Notes: generated from the sequence alone by a model not told the origin. DNA of 64,000 nucleotides from Promicromonospora sp. Populi (GCF_041081105.1 NZ_CP163528.1:744001-808000); one strand, 5' to 3'. Counted from the first letter of the stretch, positions 25,237-33,968 are shown. A program made the numbers and translations.

Positions 25237-26760
25237 GTGGATTCACTGCAGAACGTCCTCGCCGGCTTCGCCGTCGTGCTGGAACCGACGAACCTCCTGT
25301 ACTGCCTCATCGGGGTGGTCATCGGCATGCTGATCGGCGTGCTGCCGGGCCTGGGCCCGGCCGCGACCATCGCCATCCTGCTGCCGCTGACCTACGGCGT
25401 GGAGCCCGTCACGGCGATCATCATGCTCGCCGGGATCTTCTACGGCGCCCAGTACGGCGGCACCATCACCTCCGTGCTGCTCCGCCTGCCCGGCGAGGCC
25501 AGCTCAGTGGTCACTGTCCTGGACGGGCACGCGCTCGCCCGGCAGGGCCGAGCCGGGACGGCGCTCGGCGTCGCCGCGATCGGCTCCTTCATCGGTGGCA
25601 CCGTCGCGATCATCGGGCTGACCTTCCTCGCGCCGCTCGTGGCGGGCTTCGCCCTGGACTTCGGGCCGCCCGAGTATGCCGCCCTCGCGCTGCTGGGCAT
25701 CCTCCTGGTCTCGACCATCGCGTCCGGGGCCAAGGTAAAGGCGCTGATCGCCGCCGCCATCGGGCTGCTGCTGGCCACGGTCGGGCGGGACATCTTCACC
25801 GGCACCGAACGCTTCACGTTCGACAACCTGAGCCTGGCCGACGGCATCGACTTCGTCCCCGTCGCCATGGGCCTGTTCGGTCTCGGCGAGATCCTCTACA
25901 ACCTCGAGGACCGGCACCGCGCGGTGCACGCCCCGGGCAAGGTCGCCAACGTCTGGCCGTCGCGCACGGACCTCCGGGAGTCGTCCGGCGCCGTCGCCCG
26001 CGGGTCCGTGCTCGGGTTCTTCCTCGGCATCCTGCCCGGCGGCGGCGCGACCATCGCCTCCATGGCCGCCTACGCCGCCGAGAAGAAGCGTGCCAAGGAC
26101 CCGAGCCGGTTCGGCAAGGGCGCCATCGAGGGCGTCGCGGGCCCGGAGACGGCGAACAACGCCGCCGCCACCAGCTCGTTCATCCCGCTGCTCACCCTCG
26201 GCATCCCCGCCAACGCCACCATGGCGCTCATGTTCGGCGCGCTCCTCATCCAGGGCATCACCCCCGGCCCGCAGCTGGTGACCGAGCACCCCGAGCTGTT
26301 CTGGGGCGTCGTCAACTCGATGTACATCGGCAACGTGCTGCTGCTGATCATGTCCATCCCGCTGGTCGGCGTGTTCGTCCGCATCCTGCGGGTGCGGTCC
26401 GCGATCCTCGCGCCGGTCACCGCGCTGATCACGATGATCGGCGCCTACACCATCAACAACTCCGTGTTCGACGTGCTCCTGGTCGTCGTCTTCGGCGCCG
26501 TCGGCTACCTGATGAAGAAGTTCGGCTTCGAGCCGGGCCCGCTCGTCCTGGCGTTTGTGCTCGGCTCCCTGCTGGAGTCCAGCCTGCGGCGCTCGCTGCT
26601 GATGTTCGACGGGTCCGCCGCCGGGTTCTTCACGCGGCCCATCTCCGCGACGCTGCTGGTCGTGTTCGTGGTGGTCGCCGTGCTGCCCCTGGTCCGGTCC
26701 GTCCGCAACCGGCGGGCGGCCCAGGTGCCAGCCCAGAACCGAGAGGAAGAGTCAGTATGA
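25237..26760 (+). CDS. tctA: Tripartite tricarboxylate transporter large permease (TctA)
   Basis: 507 residues with about twelve membrane segments. Signature blocks are GVLPGLGPAATIAILLPLTYG near residue 35, GIFYGAQYGGTITSVLLRLPGEASSVVT near 70, and LGILPGGGATIASMAAYAAEKK near 265, with PETANNAAATSSFIPLLTLGIPANATMALM following. It forms the ion-coupled channel for the solute brought by TctC. GTG 25237 is the start, with AAGCGAAAGG upstream. It overlaps the stress-protein gene by 4 bp. Confidence 0.93.
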   Translation: MDSLQNVLAGFAVVLEPTNLLYCLIGVVIGMLIGVLPGLGPAATIAILLPLTYGVEPVTAIIMLAGIFYGAQYGGTITSVLLRLPGEASSVVTVLDGHALARQGRAGTALGVAAIGSFIGGTVAIIGLTFLAPLVAGFALDFGPPEYAALALLGILLVSTIASGAKVKALIAAAIGLLLATVGRDIFTGTERFTFDNLSLADGIDFVPVAMGLFGLGEILYNLEDRHRAVHAPGKVANVWPSRTDLRESSGAVARGSVLGFFLGILPGGGATIASMAAYAAEKKRAKDPSRFGKGAIEGVAGPETANNAAATSSFIPLLTLGIPANATMALMFGALLIQGITPGPQLVTEHPELFWGVVNSMYIGNVLLLIMSIPLVGVFVRILRVRSAILAPVTALITMIGAYTINNSVFDVLLVVVFGAVGYLMKKFGFEPGPLVLAFVLGSLLESSLRRSLLMFDGSAAGFFTRPISATLLVVFVVVAVLPLVRSVRNRRAAQVPAQNREEESV

Positions 26761-27152
26761 GCATCGTCGTCGGCTACGTGCCCACGCCCGCGGGGGAGGC
26801 CGCCGTGCGGGCGGCGATCACCGAGGCCCGGCTCCGGGACGAGGACCTGCTCGTCGTGAACTCGGCGCGCGAGGGTTCGGTGGTGGAGACCACCGTCGCG
26901 ACGACGGAGGACCTCTCCCGGGTCCTCACCCTGGCGGACGACGCCGGGGTGCGCGCCGAGGTGGTGCGCGGCACGCACCGGGACGACTTCACCGACGAGA
27001 TCCTCGACCTGGCCGAGAAGCACGACGTGTCGCTCATCGTGATCGGCCTGCGCCGCCGCAGCACGGTCGGGAAGTTCATCATGGGCTCGGTGGCGCAGCG
27101 CATCCTGCTGCAGGCGGACCACCCGGTGCTGGCGGTCAAGCCGCCGCGCTAG
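26757..27152 (+). CDS. Universal stress protein (UspA family)
   Basis: 131 residues, single Usp domain. SIVVGYVPTPAGEAAVRAAITEA opens the fold and VSLIVIGLRRRSTVGKFIMGSVAQRILLQADHPVLAVK carries the nucleotide-binding G-x2-G-x9-G(S) motif. Such proteins bind ATP or AMP and modulate partners. It is coupled to tctA by an ATGA overlap (26757-26760), suggesting a role tied to the transporter; Usp proteins are also attached to some TRAP transporters. Confidence 0.9.
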   Translation: MSIVVGYVPTPAGEAAVRAAITEARLRDEDLLVVNSAREGSVVETTVATTEDLSRVLTLADDAGVRAEVVRGTHRDDFTDEILDLAEKHDVSLIVIGLRRRSTVGKFIMGSVAQRILLQADHPVLAVKPPR

Positions 27153-27200
27153 CTGGGGCGCTGCGAGGCGGGCGGGCCCGGGGAGACACGTGTACTGCGG

Positions 27201-27245
27201 GATGTGTTGCTCTGAGTCGACAACGTCTACTCAGAGCAACACATC
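27201..27245. terminator. Bidirectional terminator hairpin
   Basis: Perfect 17-bp arms GATGTGTTGCTCTGAGT (27201-27217) and its complement (27229-27245) with an 11-nt loop, between the convergent tct-usp operon and the GntR gene. Confidence 0.78.
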
Positions 27246-27337
27246 TGAGCCGGTCTAACGGGGACACGAGGAACCGTGTAAGCGGAAGTTCGTCGGTTCA
27301 TGGGGGCGGACGATGCCGACCACAGCAGGTGCTGTGC

Positions 27338-28054
27338 TCAACGTGGTTCGGTGGAGAGTGCTGCGCCCGACTCCTCGACGAGGCGGCGGCGGGAGGCTGC
27401 CAGGTGGACCCGCATCGCCGCTGCTGCTGCCAGTGGGTCCTGCGACTCCAGCGCAGCGAGCACCGCCCGGTGCTCCTGCACGACGGCGGTGAAGCGGCCG
27501 CCGTCGTCGAGGTCAGCGCCGCGCCGGTCGAGCCGGCCGCGCGGCATGGCGATCATCTGCGGTCCCAGCCGGTCCAGGGCCTCCAGCAGGAACCGGTTGC
27601 CCGCGGCCTCGGCGACAAGCCGGTGGAAGGCGAAGTCGTGCTGCATCGCGGTCGCCGGGTGGCCTTCCGACGACGCGAGCGCGTCCAGACGGTCGGCCAG
27701 CGCCGCGAGCTGGGCCGGCGTGCGTCGGGTAGCGGCGAGCGCGGCGGCCTCGGCCTCCAGCGCCAGGCGGTACTCGACCAAGGCGAGACGGTCGGCCAGC
27801 GAGCGGGCGAGCGGTGGGGCGCCGTCGGCGTCGTCGGCCGGGGGAGTGAGCGCGTAGCTGCCGCTGCCCCGCCGCGTGTGGACCAGGCCCTCCAGGTTGA
27901 GGCGCGCTATCGCCTCGCGGACGACGGTGCGGCTCACCCCGTGCTCGGTCGCCAGCTGCGGCTCGCTGGGCAGCTTCTCGCCGGGTGCGATGTCGCCGTT
28001 GACGATGCGGGTCCGCAGCGTCTCGACCAGGGTGCTGCTCAACGTAGGAGCCAT
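27338..28054 (-). CDS. GntR family regulator, FadR/FCD subfamily
   Basis: 238 residues. The HTH is LVETLRTRIVNGDIAPGEKLPSEPQLATEHGVSRTVVREAIARLNLEGLVHTRRGSGSY (about 9-67), followed by an FCD ligand domain (about 85-225) with the metal-site style QHDFAFHRLVAEAAGN and VVQEHRAVLAALE. FCD-type GntR repressors commonly respond to sugar acids. It lies 55 bp downstream of the galactarate/talarate dehydratase on the same strand. A matching operator candidate is at 29274-29298, so it probably controls that gene. Confidence 0.88.
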   Translation of the reverse strand: MAPTLSSTLVETLRTRIVNGDIAPGEKLPSEPQLATEHGVSRTVVREAIARLNLEGLVHTRRGSGSYALTPPADDADGAPPLARSLADRLALVEYRLALEAEAAALAATRRTPAQLAALADRLDALASSEGHPATAMQHDFAFHRLVAEAAGNRFLLEALDRLGPQMIAMPRGRLDRRGADLDDGGRFTAVVQEHRAVLAALESQDPLAAAAAMRVHLAASRRRLVEESGAALSTEPR

Positions 28055-28109
28055 GTCGCAATGCTTCCATCCATGAGAGGTTGCCGGGGGTCGACGGCGG
28101 GGTACAGGG

Positions 28110-29240
28110 TCAGGCGCCGAAGAGGGCGGTGTCCGTGGTCCAGACGCGCGCCTGGTCGCTGAGCGTGACCCCGAGGCCCGGTCGGTCCGGGATCAGCATG
28201 CGGCCGTCCTTCGTCTCCAGGCGTTCGTTGAACAGCGGGTCGAGCCAGTCGAAGTGCTCCACCCAGGGCTCGCGCGGATAGGTCGCGGCCAGGTGGAGGT
28301 GGATCTCCATGGCGAAGTGCGGCGCGAGGTCCAGCCCGGCCTGGTCGGCGAGCGTGAGCAGGCGCAGGAACTGCGTGATGCCGCCGATGCGCGGGGCGTC
28401 CGGCTGGATGATGTCGCACGCGCGGGTGGTGATCAGGCGCTCGTGCTCGGCCACCGAGGCGAGCATCTCGCCCGTGGCGATCGGGGTGTCGAGGGCGGTG
28501 GCGAGGGCGGCGTGGCCCTCGGCGTCGTACGCGTCCAGGGGCTCCTCGATCCAGACCAGGTCGAACTCCTCCAGGCGCCGGCCCATCCGCAGTGCGGTGG
28601 TGCGGTCCCACTGCTGGTTGGCGTCGACCATGAGCGGCACACCCGCGCCGATGTGCTCGCGGACGGCGGCCACCCGGGCGAGGTCGCGCGCGCCGTCGGG
28701 CAGGCCGACCTTGATCTTGATGCCGCCGATGCCCTCGGCGATCGACCGGCTTGCGCGCTCCTTGACCTCCTCGATGCTGGCGTTCAGGAAGCCGCCGGAG
28801 GTGTTGTAGGTGCGCACGGAGTCGCGGTGCGCGCCGAGCAGCTTGGCGAGCGGCAGGCCCGCGCGCTTGGCCTTGAGGTCGTACAGGGCGATGTCGATGG
28901 CGGCCAGCGCCTGGGTCGCCACACCCGAGCGGCCCACCGAGGCGCCCGCCCACAACAGCTTGGTGTAGAGCTTGGCGATGTCGTTCGGGTCCTCGCCGAC
29001 GGCGGCCTGCGCCACCTCCTTCGCGTGCGCGTACTGGGCGGGGCCGCCGGCGCGCTTGGAGTAGGAGAAGCCGAGGCCCTCGAAGCCCTGCTCGGTGGTG
29101 ATCTCCGCGAACAGGAAGACGACCTCGGTCATCGGCTTCTGGCGGCCGGTGAAGACCTTGGCATCGGAGATGGCGGTGGCCAGGGGGAGCGTGACAGACG
29201 AGAGCCGCACGGTCCGGATGGCGTCGGGCAAGTAGGTCAT
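28110..29240 (-). CDS. Galactarate / L-talarate dehydratase (enolase superfamily)
   Basis: 376 residues, closely resembling the Salmonella-type L-talarate/galactarate dehydratase. Shared blocks are LPLATAISDAKVFTGRQKPMTE, GLGFSYSKRAGGPAQYAHAKE, the KxK base in GGIKIKVGLPDG, VDANQQWD and IEEPLDAYD metal ligands, and HFAMEIHLHLAATYPREPWVEHF. The product is 5-keto-4-deoxyglucarate or its isomer, which the kdgD operon can process. ATG 29238-29240 has AAAGGAGCG upstream; the open frame to 29270 lacks this. Mandelate-racemase-like enzymes of other specificity are the alternative. Confidence 0.88.
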   Translation of the reverse strand: MTYLPDAIRTVRLSSVTLPLATAISDAKVFTGRQKPMTEVVFLFAEITTEQGFEGLGFSYSKRAGGPAQYAHAKEVAQAAVGEDPNDIAKLYTKLLWAGASVGRSGVATQALAAIDIALYDLKAKRAGLPLAKLLGAHRDSVRTYNTSGGFLNASIEEVKERASRSIAEGIGGIKIKVGLPDGARDLARVAAVREHIGAGVPLMVDANQQWDRTTALRMGRRLEEFDLVWIEEPLDAYDAEGHAALATALDTPIATGEMLASVAEHERLITTRACDIIQPDAPRIGGITQFLRLLTLADQAGLDLAPHFAMEIHLHLAATYPREPWVEHFDWLDPLFNERLETKDGRMLIPDRPGLGVTLSDQARVWTTDTALFGA

Positions 29241-29273
29241 GGCGCTCCTTTGCGGCGGGGTGTGCGTCACTCA

Positions 29274-29298
29274 TCATACAAATACATAACCTGTATGA
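29274..29298. promoter_or_regulatory. Candidate GntR (FCD) operator upstream of galactarate dehydratase
   Basis: Perfect inverted repeat TCATACA-N11-TGTATGA in an AT-rich patch, 34 bp upstream of the dehydratase start and 67 bp from the divergent epimerase gene. It is probably bound by the GntR encoded at 27338-28054. Confidence 0.6.
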
Positions 29299-29364
29299 CT
29301 AATCTGTCTCTCGGCGAACGGAGGGTGGTCTTGGGGCACTGCTCTCAGGTGGCACCCTGGGCCC

Positions 29365-30312
29365 ATGACCACCCATCTCGTCGTCGGCGCAGGTCCCGTC
29401 GGCACCGCCCTCGCGTCCCGGCTGTCCCAGGCCGGCCGCACCGTCCGCGTGGTGACTCGCTCCGGCGGCGGGCCCGCCCTGGGCCGCGTCCAGCGGATCG
29501 CGCTCGACGCGCTCGACTCCGTGGCGCTCGCGAACGCCGCCCGCGGCGTCGGCGTGATCTACAACTGCGCGAACCCCGGGCCGTACCCGACCTGGGAGCG
29601 CGGGTGGCCGCCACTGGCGAAGTCGGTGCTGTACGCGGCCGAGTCGTCGGGCGCGGTGCTCGTCACCCTCGGAAACCTCTACGGCTATGGCCCGGTCGAC
29701 GGTCCGATGACCCGCGACCGGCCGCTGGCGCCGTCGAGCGCCGTCGGTGCGGTCCGGGCGCGGATGTGGCAGGAGGCGCTCGACGCGCACCGTGCCGGCC
29801 GGGTGCGCGTAACCGAGGCGCGAGCCTCCGACTACATCGGGCCGACCGTGACCGACGCGCACGGAGTGCTGCCGATGTACGCGGCCGCGACGCTCGCAGG
29901 CAAGCCGGCGTCGGTCATGGCTGACCCGGACCAGCCGCACACCTGGACGGCGGTCGACGACGTGGTCTCGACCCTCATCGCGCTCGGCGCCGACGACCGG
30001 GCCTGGGGCTCGCCCTGGATCGTGCCGTCCAACCCGCCCGTGACCGTCCGCGAGGTGCTGCGCGAGCTGGGCGCCCGGGCCGGGACCGGTGAGCCGCGCC
30101 TGCGGCGGGTGCCTCGCGTCGCACTGCGCGCGGGAGGCCTCGCGTCGCCCCTGGTCCGGGAGGCGCTGAGCGTGCTGTACCAGTTTGACCGGCCGTTCGT
30201 CGCGGACGCGACCGAGACGAGCAACGTACTCGGCGTCCACCCGACGCCGTGGGCCGACGTGCTGGAGGTCACCGCGAAGGCCTGGCACGCCCGGGTCGTG
30301 CCCATGAGCTAG
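29365..30312 (+). CDS. NAD-dependent epimerase/dehydratase family protein
   Basis: 315 residues of an extended/atypical SDR. The N-terminus VVGAGPVGTALASRL carries a GxGxxG-type nucleotide site, and NLYGYGPVDGPMTRDRPLAPSSAVGAVRARM holds a degenerate Tyr region without the usual YxxxK. PVTVREVLRELG follows near the C-terminus. The function is not assignable; it may bind NAD(P) and act as a reductase. ATG 29365 was chosen. It is followed after 20 bp by the ArsR gene, so cotranscription with the metal genes is possible but may be incidental. Confidence 0.75.
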   Translation: MTTHLVVGAGPVGTALASRLSQAGRTVRVVTRSGGGPALGRVQRIALDALDSVALANAARGVGVIYNCANPGPYPTWERGWPPLAKSVLYAAESSGAVLVTLGNLYGYGPVDGPMTRDRPLAPSSAVGAVRARMWQEALDAHRAGRVRVTEARASDYIGPTVTDAHGVLPMYAAATLAGKPASVMADPDQPHTWTAVDDVVSTLIALGADDRAWGSPWIVPSNPPVTVREVLRELGARAGTGEPRLRRVPRVALRAGGLASPLVREALSVLYQFDRPFVADATETSNVLGVHPTPWADVLEVTAKAWHARVVPMS

Positions 30313-30332
30313 GTGGCTGGTAGCATCGCCGT

Positions 30333-30737
30333 ATGGCGATGACAGAGTCAAAGCACGATCATGCCGAGGGCGCCGACGGGATGACCGTGGCGGCGTGCCT
30401 GTTCCACGGGTTCTCGGACCCGTCGCGGCTGGCGATCCTGCGGCACCTGGCCCTGGGCGAGCACCGGGTCGTGGACCTGACCGGGCACCTCGGCCTCGCG
30501 CAGTCGACGGTCTCCAAGCACCTCGCCTGCCTGCGCGACTGCGGGCTGGTCGAGTCCCGGCCGCAGGGCCGGGCGTCCGTGTTCTCGCTGACGCACATGG
30601 AGGCGACGCTCGCGGTCCTGGAGTCTGCCGAGCGCCTCCTCGCGCTCACCGGTGACGCCGTCGCGCTGTGCCCGGAGCACAGCGCCGACCACGCGGCCGC
30701 GTCGCTCGCCCCGGCGGCATCGAGGGGGGCGGCATGA
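30333..30737 (+). CDS. ArsR/SmtB family metalloregulator, CmtR-like
   Basis: 134 residues. The winged helix is SRLAILRHLALGEHRVVDLTGHLGLAQSTVSKHLACLRDCGLVESRPQGRASVFSLTH. It strongly resembles mycobacterial CmtR, whose Cd(II)/Pb(II) site uses two Cys of an ACLRDC motif plus a later Cys; here ACLRDC and ALCPEH are both present. It is expected to repress the downstream exporter until a soft metal binds. It overlaps the exporter gene by 4 bp (30734-30737). Confidence 0.88.
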   Translation: MAMTESKHDHAEGADGMTVAACLFHGFSDPSRLAILRHLALGEHRVVDLTGHLGLAQSTVSKHLACLRDCGLVESRPQGRASVFSLTHMEATLAVLESAERLLALTGDAVALCPEHSADHAAASLAPAASRGAA

Positions 30738-31666
30738 CCGGCCACCAGCACGACCACGGCGCCCACGGGGCGGATGGCGCGCAGGGCAACCGGCTCCGCC
30801 TCGCCGTCGCGTTCGGGATCACGGCGGTGGTCTTCGTGGCCCAGGCCGTCGGGGCCTTGGTCACGGGCAGCCTCGCGCTCCTGGTCGACACCGCGCACAT
30901 GCTCACCGACGTCGCCGGGCTCGCCATCGCGCTGTTCGCGGCGTCGCTCGCGCTCCGGCCGCCGTCACCCCGCCGGACCTGGGGGTTCCGGCGCGCCGAG
31001 ATCCTGGCCGCGCTTGCCCAGGCCGCCGTGCTGCTTGCCGTGGGCGTCTACGCCCTGGTCGAGGGCGTGAGCCGTCTGGTCGGCCCGGCCGAGGCGCCCG
31101 GCCCGGGCCTCCTGGTGTTCGGCATCGTGGGCCTGACTGGCAACGTGGTGGCGCTGTTGGTGCTGGCTGGCGGCCGGTCGGCGTCGCTCAACCTGCGGGC
31201 CGCGTTCCTGGAGGTGGCGAACGACGCGCTCGGGTCGGTGGCGGTGATCGTGGCCGCCGTCGTGATCGCGACCACCGGCTGGCAGCGCGCCGACGCCGTC
31301 GCCGGGCTGGTCATCGCCGTGCTGATCCTGCCGCGGGCACTCGCGCTGCTGCGCGACTCGGTGAACGTGCTGCTGGAGTCCACGCCGTCCGGGATCGACC
31401 TCGACGAGGTCCGGGCGCGGCTGCTGGAGGTCGAGCACGTCGAGGCGGTCCACGACCTGCACGCGTCCCTGGTCGCCACCGGCCTGCCGACGATCAGCGC
31501 GCACGTCGTGGTGCGGGACGTCTGCTTCCGCAACGGGCAGGCGCCCCCGGTCCTGGACGCGCTGCAGAAGTGCGTGGCCACCCAGTTCGACGTGTCCGTC
31601 GAGCACTCGACCTTCCAGCTCGAGCCCGCCGAGCACGCCCGCCACGAGGCGGCGACGCACGCCTGA
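30734..31666 (+). CDS. Cation diffusion facilitator family metal exporter
   Basis: 310 residues, His-rich N-terminus (GHQHDHGAHG) and six membrane helices. The metal sites of the family are visible as DTAHMLTDVAGL in TM2 and EVANDALGSVAV in TM5. The cytoplasmic domain follows (VNVLLESTPSGIDLDEVRARLLEVEHVEAVHDLHASL, ending with HSTFQLEP). It exports Zn, Cd or Co by proton antiport; pairing with a CmtR-like sensor points to Cd or Pb/Zn. ATG 30734 overlaps the sensor stop. Confidence 0.92.
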   Translation: MTGHQHDHGAHGADGAQGNRLRLAVAFGITAVVFVAQAVGALVTGSLALLVDTAHMLTDVAGLAIALFAASLALRPPSPRRTWGFRRAEILAALAQAAVLLAVGVYALVEGVSRLVGPAEAPGPGLLVFGIVGLTGNVVALLVLAGGRSASLNLRAAFLEVANDALGSVAVIVAAVVIATTGWQRADAVAGLVIAVLILPRALALLRDSVNVLLESTPSGIDLDEVRARLLEVEHVEAVHDLHASLVATGLPTISAHVVVRDVCFRNGQAPPVLDALQKCVATQFDVSVEHSTFQLEPAEHARHEAATHA

Positions 31667-31673
31667 CGCCAGG

Positions 31674-32324
31674 TCAGCCGGCCGGCGGGGAGGCCGGGCC
31701 GCAGATGCGCTCGACCAGGTCGCGCCAGCCCGCCTCGTAGCGGGTCGTGGGCCCGGGCCCACCCGACGCCGGCCCGCCCAACGCCGGCCCGTCGGATTCC
31801 GGCGCAGCGAAGAGCCGCAGCAGGAGCGGGCCGTCCAGCGCTGAGGCGAGCTGTCCGGCCAGGACGTCGAGGTCGGCGCCGGGCAGGTCGAGCTCACGCA
31901 GCAGGACCCGGATATGGATCTCCGACAGCGGCCGGCGCTTGCCGGCCGGCTGGCGGCCGTCGAACGTGGCGCGGGCCACGGCATGGTGCTCCGCGAGGAA
32001 GCGGATACGGGCCTGTCCGTAGGCCACGAGGCGGTCGACCGGCGGCGCTCCCGGCCCGAGTGGCGGCGGACCTGAGAGCACTTCCTGCTGGAGGGTGCGC
32101 TCGCTGTCGTCGAGCAGGGCCTGGAAGATCCCCGCCCTGGTCCCGAACCGGCGGAACACGGTGCCCTTGCCGAGCCCGGAATGCTCGGCAAGGCGATCCA
32201 TCGTGAGGCAGTCGGCCCCGACCTCGGCCAGGAGCTCGCGGGCGCTTGCGAGCAGCAGCTGACGGTTGCGCGCCGCATCGGCCCGCTCGGGCTGCGGTGT
32301 GCCCCACGTCATCGGCGTGCTCAT
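31674..32324 (-). CDS. TetR/AcrR family transcriptional regulator
   Basis: 216 residues. The HTH is at about 20-65: NRQLLLASARELLAEVGADCLTMDRLAEHSGLGKGTVFRRFGTRAGIF. The ligand domain is variable, with a Gly/Pro-rich loop near residue 190. It starts at ATG 32322-32324 and is divergent from the reductase-family gene at 32410 with an 85-bp gap. The likely target is that neighbour. It is convergent with the metal exporter, whose stop is 7 bp away. Confidence 0.87.
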   Translation of the reverse strand: MSTPMTWGTPQPERADAARNRQLLLASARELLAEVGADCLTMDRLAEHSGLGKGTVFRRFGTRAGIFQALLDDSERTLQQEVLSGPPPLGPGAPPVDRLVAYGQARIRFLAEHHAVARATFDGRQPAGKRRPLSEIHIRVLLRELDLPGADLDVLAGQLASALDGPLLLRLFAAPESDGPALGGPASGGPGPTTRYEAGWRDLVERICGPASPPAG

Positions 32325-32409
32325 GCCCGGATGCTATCGGGAATCGCGTAAGCGGGGTAAAGTCCGGTTAGGTCGGCCGGGTGGCCGACGTACGGACGAG
32401 GAGGACGAG

Positions 32410-32841
32410 ATGGCAGACATGAACACCGAGATCATCGAGGCGTTCCGCGCGAACGCGGGGGTCGTGGACGCGCCGGTCGCGGGCGGGCACTTCGACGGCA
32501 AGCGCCTCCTGCTCCTGCACCACGTCGGGCGAGTCTCCGGCACGGAACGCGTGACGCCGCTCGTGGCCGCGACCGACGGCACCGCCTACCTCATCGTCGG
32601 CTCGATGGGCGGGGCTCCGAAGGACCCGACCTGGGTCGCGAACGTCGAGGATGGCCCCGATGAGCTGACCATCGAGGTCGGCGCGGAGACCCTGCAGGCG
32701 GCCGCCACCGTGGTGCGCCCGACGTCGCCCGAGTGGGCACGGCTCTACGGGATCTGGGCCGAGTACTGGCCGGACGCTCGGGAGTACGAGACGCACACCG
32801 ACCGCAAGTTCCCCGTCATCCGGCTGGAGCCCGTGGCCTGA
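32410..32841 (+). CDS. Deazaflavin-dependent nitroreductase family protein
   Basis: 143 residues. KRLLLLHHVGRVSGTERVTPLVAATDGTAYLIVGSMGG and PTWVANVEDGPDELTIEVG match the split-barrel Ddn/F420 family, and REYETHTDRKFPVIRL is the same ending as in the two copies at 2.3-3.3 kb. It probably reduces quinones or xenobiotics with F420H2; the ligand is unknown. ATG 32410 has GAGGACGAG just before it. It is divergent from a TetR gene, echoing the regulator-reductase pairing at 2.3-3.8 kb. Confidence 0.82.
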   Translation: MADMNTEIIEAFRANAGVVDAPVAGGHFDGKRLLLLHHVGRVSGTERVTPLVAATDGTAYLIVGSMGGAPKDPTWVANVEDGPDELTIEVGAETLQAAATVVRPTSPEWARLYGIWAEYWPDAREYETHTDRKFPVIRLEPVA

Positions 32842-32855
32842 GCGCCGCCTCCGGC

Positions 32856-33968
32856 TCAGCCGAGCGAGCGGACGAACTCTCGCACGCGCGCCGCCATCTC
32901 GTCCGGCACCTCCGCGACGGTGAAGTGGCCACCCTCCTCGAGGCGGTCGAACACCCGCAGGTCGAGGTAGTGGCGGCGCGCGAGCGACTCGGGGTACGTC
33001 GCCGCGTGCCGCTGGATGAAGACGGCAGCCGGCACCGTCGTCGGCGGGATCGGGTCGGGCTGGTCAGCGCCCTCGTAGTACGGGCGGAACGACGACCCGA
33101 TCGTCTGCGTCGCCCAGTAGATCGTCGCCTCGGTGAGGATGCGGTCGCGTGAGATGCGGCGCTCCACCCCTCGCGGGTCGCCGGGCGGGGTGTCGCTCCA
33201 CTCGACGAGCTTCTCGGCCAGCCACGCGAGCAGGCCGGCGGGGGAGTCGTTGAGGGCGGTCGCGAGTGTGTCAGGTCTCGTGGCCTGGACGTGGCCGTAG
33301 GCGCCGTCGGTCTGGTGCTTCGCGGCTATGCCGGCGAAGAACTCCTTGACGGCCGGGTCGGTCAGCGCAGCGCGCTCCTTGGTGGTGGGGAAGTGCGCGT
33401 GGGTCGCGATGATCCCGGCCACGTGCTCGGGGTAGCGGGCGGCGATGAGGTCGCTGACGTTCGCCGTGACGTCCTCGCCGTAGGTGAAGTACCGCTCGTA
33501 GCCGAGCACGTCGGTCATCAGGGCGTGCATCGTTGCCGCGAGCCGCTTCTCCGACATCTCGCCGGTGGCGTACGGCGAGGAGAAGGCGAACCCAGGCAGG
33601 CTCGCGACGACCACGTGGAAGTCGGGCAGCAGGTCGGCGAAGTCGAGCTGCAGCGCGAACGTGTGCGGCCAGCCGTGCAGCACGAGGAGCACCGGCGCGT
33701 CCGCTGTGTTCGAGCGCAGGTGTGCGAAGTGCACCGCGGCGTCACCGATCTCGGCGATGAACTGCGGGTGCGTGTTCAGCCATGCCTCGCGCACCCGCCA
33801 GTCCCAGCCGATCCACTCGTCGACCAGCTCGCGCAGGTACTCGGCCGTCATGCCCGACGCCGGGCGCCGGGGCGAGGCGGCCGGGATCCGGCTGCGCGCA
33901 AGGCGGTCCCGCAGGTCGATGAGCACCTGGTCGGGGACGTGCACGGTGAAGGGTCGGGGCTGGCTCAT
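32856..33968 (-). CDS. Epoxide hydrolase family (EHN) alpha/beta hydrolase
   Basis: 370 residues. The N-terminal EHN segment (PFTVHVPDQVLIDLRDRLARSRIP, then YLRELVDEWIGWDWR) is followed by an alpha/beta-hydrolase core: oxyanion motif LHGWPHTF, nucleophile region YGEDVTANVSDLIA (family GGDWG, so Asp is kept but the flanking residues are unusual), and a terminal EEGGHF His. Candidate lid Tyr residues are in FRPYYEG. The substrate is unknown. The frame extends to 34316, but ATG 33966-33968 is the natural start. It is convergent with the reductase gene. Confidence 0.87.
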   Translation of the reverse strand: MSQPRPFTVHVPDQVLIDLRDRLARSRIPAASPRRPASGMTAEYLRELVDEWIGWDWRVREAWLNTHPQFIAEIGDAAVHFAHLRSNTADAPVLLVLHGWPHTFALQLDFADLLPDFHVVVASLPGFAFSSPYATGEMSEKRLAATMHALMTDVLGYERYFTYGEDVTANVSDLIAARYPEHVAGIIATHAHFPTTKERAALTDPAVKEFFAGIAAKHQTDGAYGHVQATRPDTLATALNDSPAGLLAWLAEKLVEWSDTPPGDPRGVERRISRDRILTEATIYWATQTIGSSFRPYYEGADQPDPIPPTTVPAAVFIQRHAATYPESLARRHYLDLRVFDRLEEGGHFTVAEVPDEMAARVREFVRSLG

